A DNA stretch of 55,077 bases, taken from positions 1 through 55,077 of the forward strand of contig DASXVX010000011.1 in assembly GCA_036504075.1 (NCBI GenBank). Direction: 5' to 3'. Source of the DNA: DASXVX01 sp036504075 (lineage in GTDB: Bacteria > Bacillota > Sulfobacillia > Symbiobacteriales > Symbiobacteriaceae). Each line of letters opens with the position of its first letter. Position 1 is the stretch's first letter. The notes beneath the pieces were generated by a model. The model was not told where the DNA came from. It searched no databases and saw only the letters and a program-made list of their open reading frames with translations. Of this stretch, positions 44,519 through 53,032 are shown one piece after another. A program made the position numbers and the translations under genes.

Positions 44519-44550
44519 CAGAGCCCGCCCTTCTGTAAGGGCGGGCTCTG
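44519..44550. terminator. Terminator-like hairpin between SASP gene and moaD/moaE
   Basis: CAGAGCCCGCCCTT (44519-44532) pairs perfectly with AAGGGCGGGCTCTG (44537-44550), 14 bp with a 4-base loop. T-tracts are poor on both strands, but it lies between convergent genes and may serve both. Confidence 0.7.
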
Positions 44551-44560
44551 TTACGGCACA

Positions 44561-45247
44561 CTATTTGCTGTGCATCCAGTCCGGGCCGAGTTGGCTGCCG
44601 ACCCACTGTTCGCCGTCTTCCCAGATCTCCTTTTTCCAGATCGGGACGATTTGCTTCAGCCGTTCGATGGCGTGACGGCAGGCGGCGAAGGCGTCTGCCC
44701 GGTGGGGCGTCGCCACGGCGATGACCACGCTGGACTCCGTGACATCCACCCGGCCAATCCGGTGGACGATGGCAGTCTCGGCCTCCGGCCACTGCTCGGC
44801 GATTTCCCGGCCAATCCGGGCCAACTGCCCCACGGCCATTTCCGGGTAGGTTTCATACTCCAGATGGATCGTGCGCTTGCCTTTGGTCCATTCCCGAGTC
44901 GTGCCCACGAAGACCAGCGTGGCGCCGGAGCGTGGGTTGGTCACCCGCGCTGCTACCTCATCGGCCGAAATCGGCTGATCGGTGATCTCGAACCGCGGTT
45001 TTTCCCCGGAACCGCCGCTTACCGGCGGAATGAGGGCGACCTCGTCGCCGTTCTCCAGGATGCGGGTCGCTTCGGCGTACTCCCGGTTGACGGCGACCGC
45101 CAGTACCGGCGCCAGCCGGGCCAGCCCCGGGAACAGTTCCTGCAGAGCGGCTACCAGCTGCGGTGGCGTCAACCCGGCCCAATCGCCCTCCACCTGGCGG
45201 CGTCCGGCGGCATCGGCAGCAGCGGCAAACAGCTTTACGGTGATCAA
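44561..45247 (-). CDS. moaD/moaE: MoaD-MoaE fusion (molybdopterin synthase)
   Basis: A 228-residue fusion from TTG 45247 with GGAGGAGGAG upstream. Residues 1-79 are a MoaD ubiquitin-like domain ending in the GG (PPVSGG) that must carry a thiocarboxylate. Residues 85-228 are MoaE (FVGTTREWTKGKRTIHLEYE, HRIGRVDVTESSVVIAVATPHRADAFAACRHAIERLKQIVPIWKKE). Since the Gly-Gly must be free to act, cleavage after residue 79 is expected, as known for mycobacterial MoaX. No other molybdenum genes are in the window. Confidence 0.92.
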   Translation of the reverse strand: MITVKLFAAAADAAGRRQVEGDWAGLTPPQLVAALQELFPGLARLAPVLAVAVNREYAEATRILENGDEVALIPPVSGGSGEKPRFEITDQPISADEVAARVTNPRSGATLVFVGTTREWTKGKRTIHLEYETYPEMAVGQLARIGREIAEQWPEAETAIVHRIGRVDVTESSVVIAVATPHRADAFAACRHAIERLKQIVPIWKKEIWEDGEQWVGSQLGPDWMHSK

Positions 45248-45346
45248 AGCGCTCCTCCTCCAGGCAGTACAAAATTGCGGGTATCAGTCGCTTCACAGTA
45301 TAGCCCAGGTCATTCCTGCCGTCTATCCGCACGCATCCAGGAAGAA

Positions 45347-45375
45347 TTGTGCTTGCCAAAGGCAAAGAGTATACT
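45347..45375 (+). promoter_or_regulatory. Sigma-A-type promoter of the bifunctional-nuclease-family gene
   Basis: TTGTGC (45347-45352) and TATACT (45370-45375) are 17 bases apart. The start codon lies 26 bases downstream, with GAAAGGAGG between. Confidence 0.7.
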
Positions 45376-45400
45376 AGACCGGGAGAAAGGAGGTCGTGCC

Positions 45401-45916
45401 ATGGTTCACCTTAACCTGGTAAGCGTCGGCATGGTGCAGGACACCGGCAGCGTCATTCTGGTGCTGCGGGCGCAGGACCTGGCGCGGCTGCTGGTTATGG
45501 AGATCGGCCTGTTGGAAGGGCGGGCGATTGCGCTGGAGGCCGAAGGCATCCGGGCGCCCCGTCCACTGACGCACGACTTGCTGCACCAGGTGGTTGAGCG
45601 GTTAGGAGCCCGCGTGGTGGAAGTCCAGATTCGCAACTACGCGGAAAAAACGTTTTTTGCCACCATCGTCCTCGAGCAAGACGAGAAGAGCATCGAAATC
45701 GACTCCCGGCCCAGCGACGCCATCGCGCTGGCACTGCGGACCGGTGCCCCGGTTACGGTGAGCGAAGACGTGTTGGCTGAGGCCGGGATCGATGAGGAAG
45801 AAGGGGAGTCCGTGCTCGACGCGGACGAGGAAGACGAGGAAGAAGACGACGAAGACGAAGACGAAGACGAAGACGAAGACGACGAAGAAGACGACGGGGA
45901 ACCGGTCGTCCATTGA
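45401..45916 (+). CDS. Bifunctional-nuclease (DUF151/BFN) family protein with acidic tail
   Basis: A 171-residue protein. Residues 1-125 match the BFN/DUF151 family (VSVGMVQDTGSVILVLRAQDLARLLVMEIGLLEGRAIAL, RPLTHDLLHQVVERLGARVVEVQIRNYAEKTFFATIVLE, IDSRPSDAIALALRTGAPVTV). The last 40 residues are almost only Asp and Glu, coded by a (GACGAA)-like repeat at about 45827-45895. Some family members have nuclease activity; bacterial roles are unclear. The tail may bind basic proteins, metal or DNA-binding partners, and could vary in length. Confidence 0.88.
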   Translation: MVHLNLVSVGMVQDTGSVILVLRAQDLARLLVMEIGLLEGRAIALEAEGIRAPRPLTHDLLHQVVERLGARVVEVQIRNYAEKTFFATIVLEQDEKSIEIDSRPSDAIALALRTGAPVTVSEDVLAEAGIDEEEGESVLDADEEDEEEDDEDEDEDEDEDDEEDDGEPVVH

Positions 45917-45973
45917 TCAGTCCTCACATCCATAAAGCATACAGACTCGGAATGAGAAGGAGCCTGATTTCTG

Positions 45974-47155
45974 ATGCCGCAGCTCCCTGAACTGAATCCA
46001 CCGGTACGTCTCCTTATGGGTCCGGGGCCGTCTAATGCCGACGCACGCGTCCTCAAGGCCATGTCCACGCCCGTCATCGGCCACCTCGACCCGGCCTTCC
46101 TCGGCATCATGGATGACACCATGGCCTGGCTGCGTCAGGTGTACCAGACCGCGAATCACCACACCGTACCCATGTCCGCCACCGGAAGCGCCGGCATCGA
46201 GGCCATGATGGTCAACCTGCTGGAACCGGGGGACGACGCGGTCATCGGCGTGATCGGCTACTTCGGCCAGCGCATCGCTGAAGTCGCTTCCCGCACGGGC
46301 GCCAACGTGCGGATCATCGAGGCGCCCTTCGGCGAGGTGATTCCGCCCGAGAAGTTCGAGGCGGAGCTGAAGCGGAAGCCGGCCAAGCTGGTCGCCCTCG
46401 TGCACGCCGAAACCAGCACCGGTGCGGCGCAGCCCGTGGCCGAAGTCGCGGAGATTGCCCACCGGTACGGGGCGCTCTGCGCCGTCGACTTTGTCACTTC
46501 GCTGGGCGGCATGCCCGTGAAAATCGATGAGTGGGGCATCGACGCTGCCGCCTCCTGCTCGCAGAAGTGCCTGGGCGCACCTCCGGGACTCTCGCCGGTC
46601 ACCTTCGGCCCGCGGGCGATGGCGGCCGTTGCGGCCCGGAAAACGAAAGTGCAGTCCTGGTACCTGGACCTGAACCTGCTGTTCGCCTACTGGGGTGACG
46701 GCAAGGCCAATACTCGGGTCTTCCATCACACCGGCCCGGTCTCCATGATGTACGCGATGCGGGAAGCACTCCGGATTGTGCTGGAGGAGGGACTGGACGC
46801 CCGGTTCGCCCGGCACCAGAAGTCCCACGAGGCGTTCGTGGCCGGCCTTGAGGCGATGGGCATGAAGCTCTTCACCAGCGGACCCAAGCTGCCGATGCTG
46901 CACGTGGTTAACATTCCGGAGGGCATCAACGACCTGGCCTTCCGCAAGCGCCTCCTGGAGATGGACATCGAAGTCGCGGGCGGGTTCGGGCCGCTGGCCG
47001 GCAAGACCTGGCGGGTCGGCGTCATGGGTGTCAACGCCTGTGCGAAGTCCGTCACCACGCTGCTGGGCGGCATGGAGCAGGCGCTGGTGGAACAGGGCTA
47101 CCAGTGCGACCGGGGTGCCGGCGTCACGGCTGCCACCGCTGTCTTTAAGGGTTAA
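45974..47155 (+). CDS. Class V aminotransferase (alanine-glyoxylate / serine-pyruvate type)
   Basis: A 393-residue PLP enzyme. It has LLMGPGPSNADARVLKAM, ATGSAGIEAMMVNLLEPGD, HAETSTGA and SCSQKCLGAPPG with the PLP lysine at Lys198. Best match is the alanine-glyoxylate/serine-pyruvate/serine-glyoxylate aminotransferase group; the true amino donor is not decidable. ATG 45974 follows AGAAGGAG. Followed by a strong terminator. Confidence 0.88.
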   Translation: MPQLPELNPPVRLLMGPGPSNADARVLKAMSTPVIGHLDPAFLGIMDDTMAWLRQVYQTANHHTVPMSATGSAGIEAMMVNLLEPGDDAVIGVIGYFGQRIAEVASRTGANVRIIEAPFGEVIPPEKFEAELKRKPAKLVALVHAETSTGAAQPVAEVAEIAHRYGALCAVDFVTSLGGMPVKIDEWGIDAAASCSQKCLGAPPGLSPVTFGPRAMAAVAARKTKVQSWYLDLNLLFAYWGDGKANTRVFHHTGPVSMMYAMREALRIVLEEGLDARFARHQKSHEAFVAGLEAMGMKLFTSGPKLPMLHVVNIPEGINDLAFRKRLLEMDIEVAGGFGPLAGKTWRVGVMGVNACAKSVTTLLGGMEQALVEQGYQCDRGAGVTAATAVFKG

Positions 47156-47167
47156 CATGTACACAGG

Positions 47168-47207
47168 GGCCGTGCGTCCGGAAAATGGGCGCACGGCCTG
47201 ATTTTTT
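47168..47207 (+). terminator. Terminator after the aminotransferase gene
   Basis: GGCCGTGCG (47168-47176) pairs with CGCACGGCC (47190-47198), followed by TGATTTTTT. A 9-bp GC-rich stem and a six-T run make it convincing. Confidence 0.9.
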
Positions 47208-47295
47208 ACGAATCCCTGAACCGGAACGCCCATTTCTCTCGTCTATTGGTCAGAAAGGTATACAGTTCGACATAGAGAGACAGGGGGCACCGAGT

Positions 47296-48267
47296 ATGAA
47301 GCGATTCTGGTCACTGGCAGCGATCCTGGTTTTGCTGGCAGCGCTTCTGGCCGCCTGCGGCGGCTCACCAAGAGCCACCACCACCGAGTCGAAGAGCATG
47401 GAACAGTCCGTGAGCGCACCCATGGCGCCCGGTTCGGCGTACAGCAGGGACAGCGCGCCGGCCCCCAACGCGGCCGCAAAACCTGCCGGTCCGCAGGCAG
47501 CACCCGGTCAGCCCGCCTCTGCGCCGATTCCCCAGGCGTCGGACCGGAAGATTATTCTCAACGCCCAATTTGACTTAAAAGTAAAAGACGCCGACGAAAT
47601 GGTCCAGAAAGTCAGCATCACCGTCCGGGGCGCGGGCGGCTATGTCCAGGAGACGAAGCAGAGCGGCACGAAGCAGCAGGGGCGGACCGTCACCATGAGC
47701 CTGCGGGTGCCGGCAGGTCAGTACGGTCCGATTACCGACCTCATCCGGTCAGCCGGCGAGGTAGTGGGTCAGCGGGAGTGGACCCAGGACGTGACCGCCG
47801 AGTTTGTCGATCTGGATGCCCGGAAGAAGTCCCAGGAGATTCACCTGGCCCAGCTGGAGAAGCTCATGACGCAGGGCGGCTCCATCAAAGAGCTTATGGA
47901 GGTGGAGGCCGAAGTCGCCCGGGTCAACACCGATCTCGAATCCATAAAAGGCCGTCTCCGGCTGCTCGACAACCTGGTTTCCTACAGCACCATCATCGTG
48001 ACGCTCTACGAGCCGGGCGCACCGGCGCCGATCGAGCCGCCCAAGACCCTGGCCGAGCGGATCACGCGGGGCTTCACCGGCTCCTGGCACGGCGTGGTCA
48101 ACTTCGCCGGCGATCTGCTGGTCTTCGTGATTTCGGCCCTGCCGGTGCTTGTTTTCATGGGAATTCTGCTGGGTATCCCGACCTTCTTCGCCGTCCGCAG
48201 CTCCCGGCGGCGGCGGAAACAGCCGCCTACTCCGCCCGATCAGCAGCAGTCCCCCTTCCCCCGGTAA
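47296..48267 (+). CDS. DUF4349-type lipoprotein
   Basis: A 323-residue lipoprotein, ATG 47296. The lipobox LLAAC follows a signal; a 75-residue Ala/Pro-rich linker precedes the DUF4349 domain (RKIILNAQFDLKVKDADEMVQKV...GGYVQETKQSG...LRVPAGQYGPITDLIRSAGEVVGQREWTQDVTAEFVDLDARKKSQ). A coiled-coil segment follows (EAEVARVNTDLESIKGRLRLLDNLV), then one transmembrane helix and a basic tail. Function unknown; envelope location likely. Confidence 0.88.
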   Translation: MKRFWSLAAILVLLAALLAACGGSPRATTTESKSMEQSVSAPMAPGSAYSRDSAPAPNAAAKPAGPQAAPGQPASAPIPQASDRKIILNAQFDLKVKDADEMVQKVSITVRGAGGYVQETKQSGTKQQGRTVTMSLRVPAGQYGPITDLIRSAGEVVGQREWTQDVTAEFVDLDARKKSQEIHLAQLEKLMTQGGSIKELMEVEAEVARVNTDLESIKGRLRLLDNLVSYSTIIVTLYEPGAPAPIEPPKTLAERITRGFTGSWHGVVNFAGDLLVFVISALPVLVFMGILLGIPTFFAVRSSRRRRKQPPTPPDQQQSPFPR

Positions 48268-48276
48268 GAAAGCAGA

Positions 48277-48306
48277 GCGGCCGCCCACCATGGGCGGCCG
48301 CTTTCT
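48277..48306. terminator. Terminator between convergent DUF4349 and unknown gene
   Basis: GCGGCCGCCCA (48277-48287) pairs with TGGGCGGCCGC (48291-48301), 11 bp with a 3-base loop, then TTTCT. It begins next to the stop of the minus-strand gene and may serve both. Confidence 0.8.
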
Positions 48307-49003
48307 ACGTGAGCAGGTCCCGCCGGATCTCCAGCGGCACCCGCAAACGGAGTGATTCCGTGCTTGCGGTGACAAAGCCGTGGATGATATCCCGGAAAAC
48401 TTCTGCAGCGGGGGTTTCAACCGATTCTAAAGCGACCACATTAGGCTTGCCGGATACTGCGGCAATGTCCCAGCGGGTGGCCGGCGGAATCGCCAGGCCG
48501 GGCAGTTCCACCGGGGCACCGGAACCGCCCATGGCAGCGGTCCGGAAGCCCAGCCACCGGCCGTCCGGGTCCCGCCGAATCTCCCGGAAGTAGCACTCGT
48601 ACCGGCCTGCCACCATTCCCGGTCCGGACCGGAACCCAACGGGCGGCGGGAACTCGGCCACCACCACCCGGATGCCTGCCGGCGACGTGTGCAGGCCGGG
48701 GGCGACTTCGTCGCCTTCCGGTCCGGCGTAGATACAGCCTAGCACCGTTTCGGCGCCGTCCCGGAACCGGATACCCGAAATGGCCAGCCCGTTCAGCAAC
48801 GGTGCGAAGCGTTCGACTTCCGCCAGCAGAGTCCGGGCGGTCACCGGCTGTAACTGGGCTGTAGGCCGGGCGCCCACCCGCAGAAAGAGCGGGTAGGCCA
48901 CCGCTTCGAGCCCCGCGACGACCGCCTGGAGCGACTTTACCCGGGCCAGCGACAGCGTGTACGTGTTTCCGCCTGGCACCTGCAAGTAGCACGAAGGACG
49001 CAA
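48305..49003 (-). CDS. Hypothetical protein
   Basis: A 232-residue protein starting at TTG 49003 with GGGAGGG 7 bases before. No signal peptide, membrane segment or recognised motif; it reads as a soluble alpha/beta protein (LEAVAYPLFLRVGARPTAQLQPVTARTLLAEVERF, GIRFRDGAETVLGCIYAGPEGDEV). It converges on the DUF4349 lipoprotein gene. Function unknown. Confidence 0.7.
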   Translation of the reverse strand: MRPSCYLQVPGGNTYTLSLARVKSLQAVVAGLEAVAYPLFLRVGARPTAQLQPVTARTLLAEVERFAPLLNGLAISGIRFRDGAETVLGCIYAGPEGDEVAPGLHTSPAGIRVVVAEFPPPVGFRSGPGMVAGRYECYFREIRRDPDGRWLGFRTAAMGGSGAPVELPGLAIPPATRWDIAAVSGKPNVVALESVETPAAEVFRDIIHGFVTASTESLRLRVPLEIRRDLLT

Positions 49004-49206
49004 GAGCCTACCCTCCCATATAGAACGCTTCTATCGATCATACAAGGGAAATTATACGACTGGCACGAACGAAATACCCCCGGCAGTACTTTCCTAGAAG
49101 AATCGCTGATGAAACCCGGGAGTAAACTGCTAGTGGCACAAGGTTTCCCGGAACTATAATACGCACTTATCGTAACAAGCGGCGAAACTAATGAGAGGCG
49201 GTTTCG
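49004..49206. other. Intergenic region upstream of sdhCAB
   Basis: No gene is seen. A TATAAT lies at 49155-49160 but without a good -35 box, so a second promoter is only possible. The stretch is richer in A and T than its surroundings. Confidence 0.5.
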
Positions 49207-49236
49207 TTGACAGTACTTATAGCACGGGGATACAAT
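49207..49236 (+). promoter_or_regulatory. Sigma-A-type promoter of sdhCAB
   Basis: A perfect TTGACA (49207-49212) and TACAAT (49231-49236) are 18 bases apart. Transcription would start near 49243, leaving an unusually long leader of about 118 bases before the sdhC ATG, in which I see no known riboswitch. Confidence 0.8.
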
Positions 49237-49361
49237 TAGGGCGTCTTAGGGGGTCCTTTCGTTCAATGCTGGAGCATCTGGGGTAGGTTCGTAGTCTTAG
49301 ATCAAGCGCACATGGGGTCAAATCTAGCAACGAGCGACAAGAAAGGAGCGAGATCACGGGC

Positions 49362-50018
49362 ATGCGAGAGTTTTTCGAGCGGAATCACTTCTTGATGCGG
49401 CGCCTCCACTCACTGTTCGGGATCATCCCGGTCGGTGGATTTTTGTTATTCCACCTGTACGAGAATTTCCATGCGTGGACCGGGGGACCAGAGGCGTACA
49501 ACGAGGCAATTCGATCCATCAACTCAATGCCCCTGGTATGGTTGCTGGAGATCTTCATGATTTTCCTGCCGCTGTACTTCCACGCCATTTACGGGATCTA
49601 CATTGCCGCCGATGCAAAGCACAATGTATCGAATTACGGGTACGGCCGCAACCGGGCGTTCTATTTCCAGCGCCTTACCGGCATTATCACGTTGTTCTTT
49701 GTGACCTGGCACATTTACCATTTCCGGTTTCAGAAGCTCCTGGGGAATTACGGCGCCCCTCAGGGTGGCGAGTCCATGAGCGGCCTGCCCTCGTTTGACA
49801 TCGTCAAGGCCGCCTTCGCCAACAACATCATTTTCACCTTGTATCTCGTCGGCGTCGTGGCAGCGGCCTATCACCTGTGCAACGGCATCTACACGTTCAT
49901 GATTACCTGGGGCATTACCGTCGGCCCCAAGAGCCAGCGCGTCACCTTTTTCATTACGAACGCAGCGTTCGTGGCTGTCAGCGCGATGGGCATCTTTGCG
50001 GTCCTCGCGTTCCGCTAA
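49362..50018 (+). CDS. sdhC: Succinate dehydrogenase cytochrome b558 subunit
   Basis: A 218-residue membrane protein of the Bacillus-type SdhC (b558) family with five helices. Histidines for two b hemes are seen in RRLHSLFG, FHLYENFHAW, LYFHAIYGIYIA, TWHIYHFRF and AYHLCNG. ATG 49362 follows AAAGGAG. This type reduces menaquinone, or with fumarate works in reverse. It is the first gene of sdhCAB, 15 bases before sdhA. Confidence 0.95.
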   Translation: MREFFERNHFLMRRLHSLFGIIPVGGFLLFHLYENFHAWTGGPEAYNEAIRSINSMPLVWLLEIFMIFLPLYFHAIYGIYIAADAKHNVSNYGYGRNRAFYFQRLTGIITLFFVTWHIYHFRFQKLLGNYGAPQGGESMSGLPSFDIVKAAFANNIIFTLYLVGVVAAAYHLCNGIYTFMITWGITVGPKSQRVTFFITNAAFVAVSAMGIFAVLAFR

Positions 50019-50033
50019 AGGAGGGATCAGTTC

Positions 50034-51812
50034 GTGCCCAGGATTATTGTTGTAGGTGGCGGCCTGGCTGGTCTCATGACCGTCATCAAGGCAGCCGAAG
50101 CCGGATTCGACGTCGATCTCATTTCGCTGGTTCCCGTGAAGCGTTCCCACTCCGTTTGCGCCCAGGGCGGCATTAACGGCGCCGTGAATACCAAGGGTGA
50201 AGGCGACTCCCCCTGGGTTCACTTCGACGATTCCGTCTACGGCGGCGACTTCCTCGCCGATCAGCCCCCTGTTAAGGCCATGTGCGAAGCGGCTCCGGGC
50301 ATCATTTACCTGTTCGACCGCATGGGCGTTCCGTTCAACCGGACGCCGGAAGGTCTGATCGACTTCCGCCGGTTTGGCGGCACGCTCCATCACCGGACCG
50401 CGTTCTCCGGCGGCTCCACCGGCCAGCAACTGCTGTACGCGCTGGACGAGCAGGTGCGCCGGTACGAGGTGGAGGGCAAGGTCACGAAGTACGAGGGCTG
50501 GGATTTCACCGGCCTCGTTCTGCACGAGGGCCGGACCGTCGGCTGCACCGCCCAGAACCTCCACACCATGGAGTTCAAGGCCTTCAAGTCCGACGTGGTC
50601 GTCATGGCCACCGGCGGCATCGGCATGATCTTCGGCAAGTCCACCAACTCGGTCATCAACACGGGTTCGGCGGCGGCCATCGTTTACAAGCAGGGCGCGA
50701 TCTACGCCAATGGCGAGTTCATTCAGGTGCACCCGACCGCCATCCCCGGCGACGACAAGCTGCGCCTGATGTCCGAGTCGATCCGCGGCGAAGGCGGCCG
50801 TGTCTGGACTTACAAGGACGGCAAGCCCTGGTACTTCCTCGAAGAGAAGTATCCGAAGTACGGCAACCTCGTGCCGCGTGATATTGCCACCCGTGAGATC
50901 TTCGACGTCTGCGTAAACCAGGGTCTGGGCGTCGACGGCAAGAACCAGGTCTACATGGACGTCAGCCACATCCCGGCCGAAACGCTGCAGCGCAAGATCG
51001 GCAACCTCATCGACATGTACAAGAAGTTTGTTGGCGACGACGCCACCAAAGTGCCGATGAAGATTTTCCCGGGCGTGCACTACACCATGGGTGGGCTCTG
51101 GGCCGGCTACGAGAAGAAGGAAAACGGCGACCTCGACGCCGCCAGCCCGAAGACCCATATGACCAACATTCCCGGCCTCTACGCCGTTGGCGAGGCCTCC
51201 AACCAGTACCACGGCGCCAATCGTCTGGGTGCGAACTCCCTGGTCTCCTGCGTCTTCGAAGGCATGATCGCCGGTCCCGCGGCCGTCAAGTACGTGAAGG
51301 GGCTCGAGGCGACCCATGCCGAGACGCTGCCTGAGGAGATCTTCGAAGCGGCGGTCAAGCAGGCCGAAGCCGGTTACAATGACATCCTCAAGATGGACGG
51401 CCCGGAGAACCCGTACGTGATCGCCGATGAGCTGGGCAAGATCATGACCGACAACGTCACCGTCGTCCGCTTCAATAAGAAGCTGGAAGAGACGCTGGTC
51501 AAAATCGCCGACCTGAAGCAGCGCTTCAAGAAGGTCGGCGTGCCCGATACCGGCAGCCACTCCAACCAGCCGGCCGTGTTCACCCGGTGGCTCGACGGCA
51601 TGCTCACGCTGGCGGAAGTGATCACCCGGGGTGCCTTGCTGCGCGACGAATCCCGCGGCGGCCACTATAAGCCGGACTTCCCCGAGCGCAACGACGAGCA
51701 GTTCATGCAGACCACCATGGCTGCCTACTCGCCGGACGGCCCGGTGATTACCTACACGCCGGTCGACGTGTCCCACATCAAGCCGCGTAAGCGCGACTAC
51801 ACTAAGAGCTAA
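50034..51812 (+). CDS. sdhA: Succinate dehydrogenase / fumarate reductase flavoprotein subunit
   Basis: A 592-residue flavoprotein, GTG 50034 with AGGAGGG upstream. The FAD loop IIVVGGGLAGLM is at the N-terminus; His39 in RSHSVCAQGGING is the covalent flavin site. The active-site stretch HPTAIPGDDKLRLMSESIRGEGG and the GANRLGANSLVSCVFEG motif are intact. With SdhB and SdhC it links succinate/fumarate to menaquinone. Direction cannot be told from sequence. Confidence 0.96.
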   Translation: MPRIIVVGGGLAGLMTVIKAAEAGFDVDLISLVPVKRSHSVCAQGGINGAVNTKGEGDSPWVHFDDSVYGGDFLADQPPVKAMCEAAPGIIYLFDRMGVPFNRTPEGLIDFRRFGGTLHHRTAFSGGSTGQQLLYALDEQVRRYEVEGKVTKYEGWDFTGLVLHEGRTVGCTAQNLHTMEFKAFKSDVVVMATGGIGMIFGKSTNSVINTGSAAAIVYKQGAIYANGEFIQVHPTAIPGDDKLRLMSESIRGEGGRVWTYKDGKPWYFLEEKYPKYGNLVPRDIATREIFDVCVNQGLGVDGKNQVYMDVSHIPAETLQRKIGNLIDMYKKFVGDDATKVPMKIFPGVHYTMGGLWAGYEKKENGDLDAASPKTHMTNIPGLYAVGEASNQYHGANRLGANSLVSCVFEGMIAGPAAVKYVKGLEATHAETLPEEIFEAAVKQAEAGYNDILKMDGPENPYVIADELGKIMTDNVTVVRFNKKLEETLVKIADLKQRFKKVGVPDTGSHSNQPAVFTRWLDGMLTLAEVITRGALLRDESRGGHYKPDFPERNDEQFMQTTMAAYSPDGPVITYTPVDVSHIKPRKRDYTKS

Positions 51813-51829
51813 AGGGGGTCAACCGAGCC

Positions 51830-52582
51830 ATGTCTGAACAGAAGTTCATTGAACTGCGCATCAAGCGCCAGGAAGGGCCGGGGAAGCCCTCATACTATGA
51901 GGAGTTCAAGCTTCCCTACCGGGCGAACGCAAACGTGATCTCCTGCCTCATGGAGATTCAGCGGAACCCCCTCACCGCCGAGGGCAAGAAGACAACCCCG
52001 GTGGTCTGGGACTGCAACTGCCTCGAAGAGGTGTGTGGTGCTTGTACGATGGTCGTCAACGGGAAAGTGCGGCAGTCCTGCTCCACCCTGATTGACAACC
52101 TCACCCAGCCGGTCACCCTGGAACCCATGAAGTCCTTTCCGACCGTCCGTGACCTCGCGGTCGATCGGAGCCGGATGTTCGAGGCGCTGAAGCGGGTCAA
52201 AGCCTGGGTCGATATCGACGGGACCCACGACCTCGGGCCGGGCCCGAAGCAGTCCCCGGAGATGCAGGAGTGGATGTATCACCTCTCCGAGTGCATGACC
52301 TGCGGGTGCTGCGTCGAAGCCTGCCCGAACTACAATGAGAAAACGACTTTCGTCGGTCCGCAGGCCATGAGCCAGGTCCGGCTGTTCAACGCCCATCCGT
52401 CCGGCGCCATGCATGCCGACGACCGCCTGGAGACCCTTATGGGTCCGGGCGGGGCCAGCGAGTGCGGCAACGCGCAGAACTGCGTGAAGGCCTGCCCGAA
52501 GGAGATTCCGCTGACCACGTCCATCGCGAATATCAACCGGGCGCTAACCGGCTACGCCATCAAGAAGGTACTCGACAAGTAG
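51830..52582 (+). CDS. sdhB: Succinate dehydrogenase / fumarate reductase iron-sulfur subunit
   Basis: A 250-residue SdhB. The [2Fe-2S] domain shows CNCLEEVCGACTMVVNGKVRQSC; the C-terminal domain shows CMTCGCCVEACP and CGNAQNCVKACP for the other two clusters. It begins 17 bases after sdhA with AAAGGGGG upstream. A strong terminator follows. Confidence 0.96.
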   Translation: MSEQKFIELRIKRQEGPGKPSYYEEFKLPYRANANVISCLMEIQRNPLTAEGKKTTPVVWDCNCLEEVCGACTMVVNGKVRQSCSTLIDNLTQPVTLEPMKSFPTVRDLAVDRSRMFEALKRVKAWVDIDGTHDLGPGPKQSPEMQEWMYHLSECMTCGCCVEACPNYNEKTTFVGPQAMSQVRLFNAHPSGAMHADDRLETLMGPGGASECGNAQNCVKACPKEIPLTTSIANINRALTGYAIKKVLDK

Positions 52583-52596
52583 CGCGGAAATGGAGC

Positions 52597-52632
52597 GGCC
52601 CGCTATCCTCACCGGATAGCGGGCCTTTTCTT
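52597..52632 (+). terminator. Terminator of sdhCAB
   Basis: GGCCCGCTATCC (52597-52608) pairs with GGATAGCGGGCC (52614-52625), 12 bp with a 5-base loop, followed by TTTTCTT. Confidence 0.93.
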
Positions 52633-52969
52633 GCTTAGGTTCAAATTGCTTTTTGCTTATCCCCAGGAAAGCGGCACCGGAAGACTGGTGGGCCGGGCCC
52701 GGACTCCAACTGTGACCGCCGGCTGGGGCCAGTTCGGCTGCACAGCATGGGCGCACCTCCTCGGCGAGATTAGCATCTCTTTGTTCACGGAACCTGGCTT
52801 TGTTTTGATCCTGTTCTCAGGATGTGACTCCTTCGATCTGCTTTTATGGTACTATCTTCCAGCGAAATCGTCAATAGAAATTTTGTATTTTGTGGTCGGA
52901 CTCCCGCAAGCCCATGCTGGACAAGGCCTGAGGGTGTTGCATCGCCCAACGAGAATCGCGGTATGCGTG
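52633..52969. other. Intergenic region before the HTH regulator gene
   Basis: A long open frame runs through it in phase with the regulator, but it has no ribosome site or family resemblance, and a promoter lies inside it. I see no gene here; its second half is A/T-rich. Confidence 0.5.
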
Positions 52970-52998
52970 TTCACAAAACGAGAACACAACGTTAAAAT
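52970..52998 (+). promoter_or_regulatory. Sigma-A-type promoter of the HTH regulator gene
   Basis: TTCACA (52970-52975) and TAAAAT (52993-52998) are 17 bases apart. It places the transcript start near 53005 and so supports ATG 53033 over the in-frame ATG at 52997. Confidence 0.65.
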
Positions 52999-53032
52999 GG
53001 AGATACCTAAACGAAAAGGGTGTGTCTTCCAG

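Noticed and set aside
52631..53032. N-terminal extension of the HTH regulator by 134 codons
   Set aside because: A good promoter sits within it, there is no ribosome site, and the HTH fold starts after ATG 53033.
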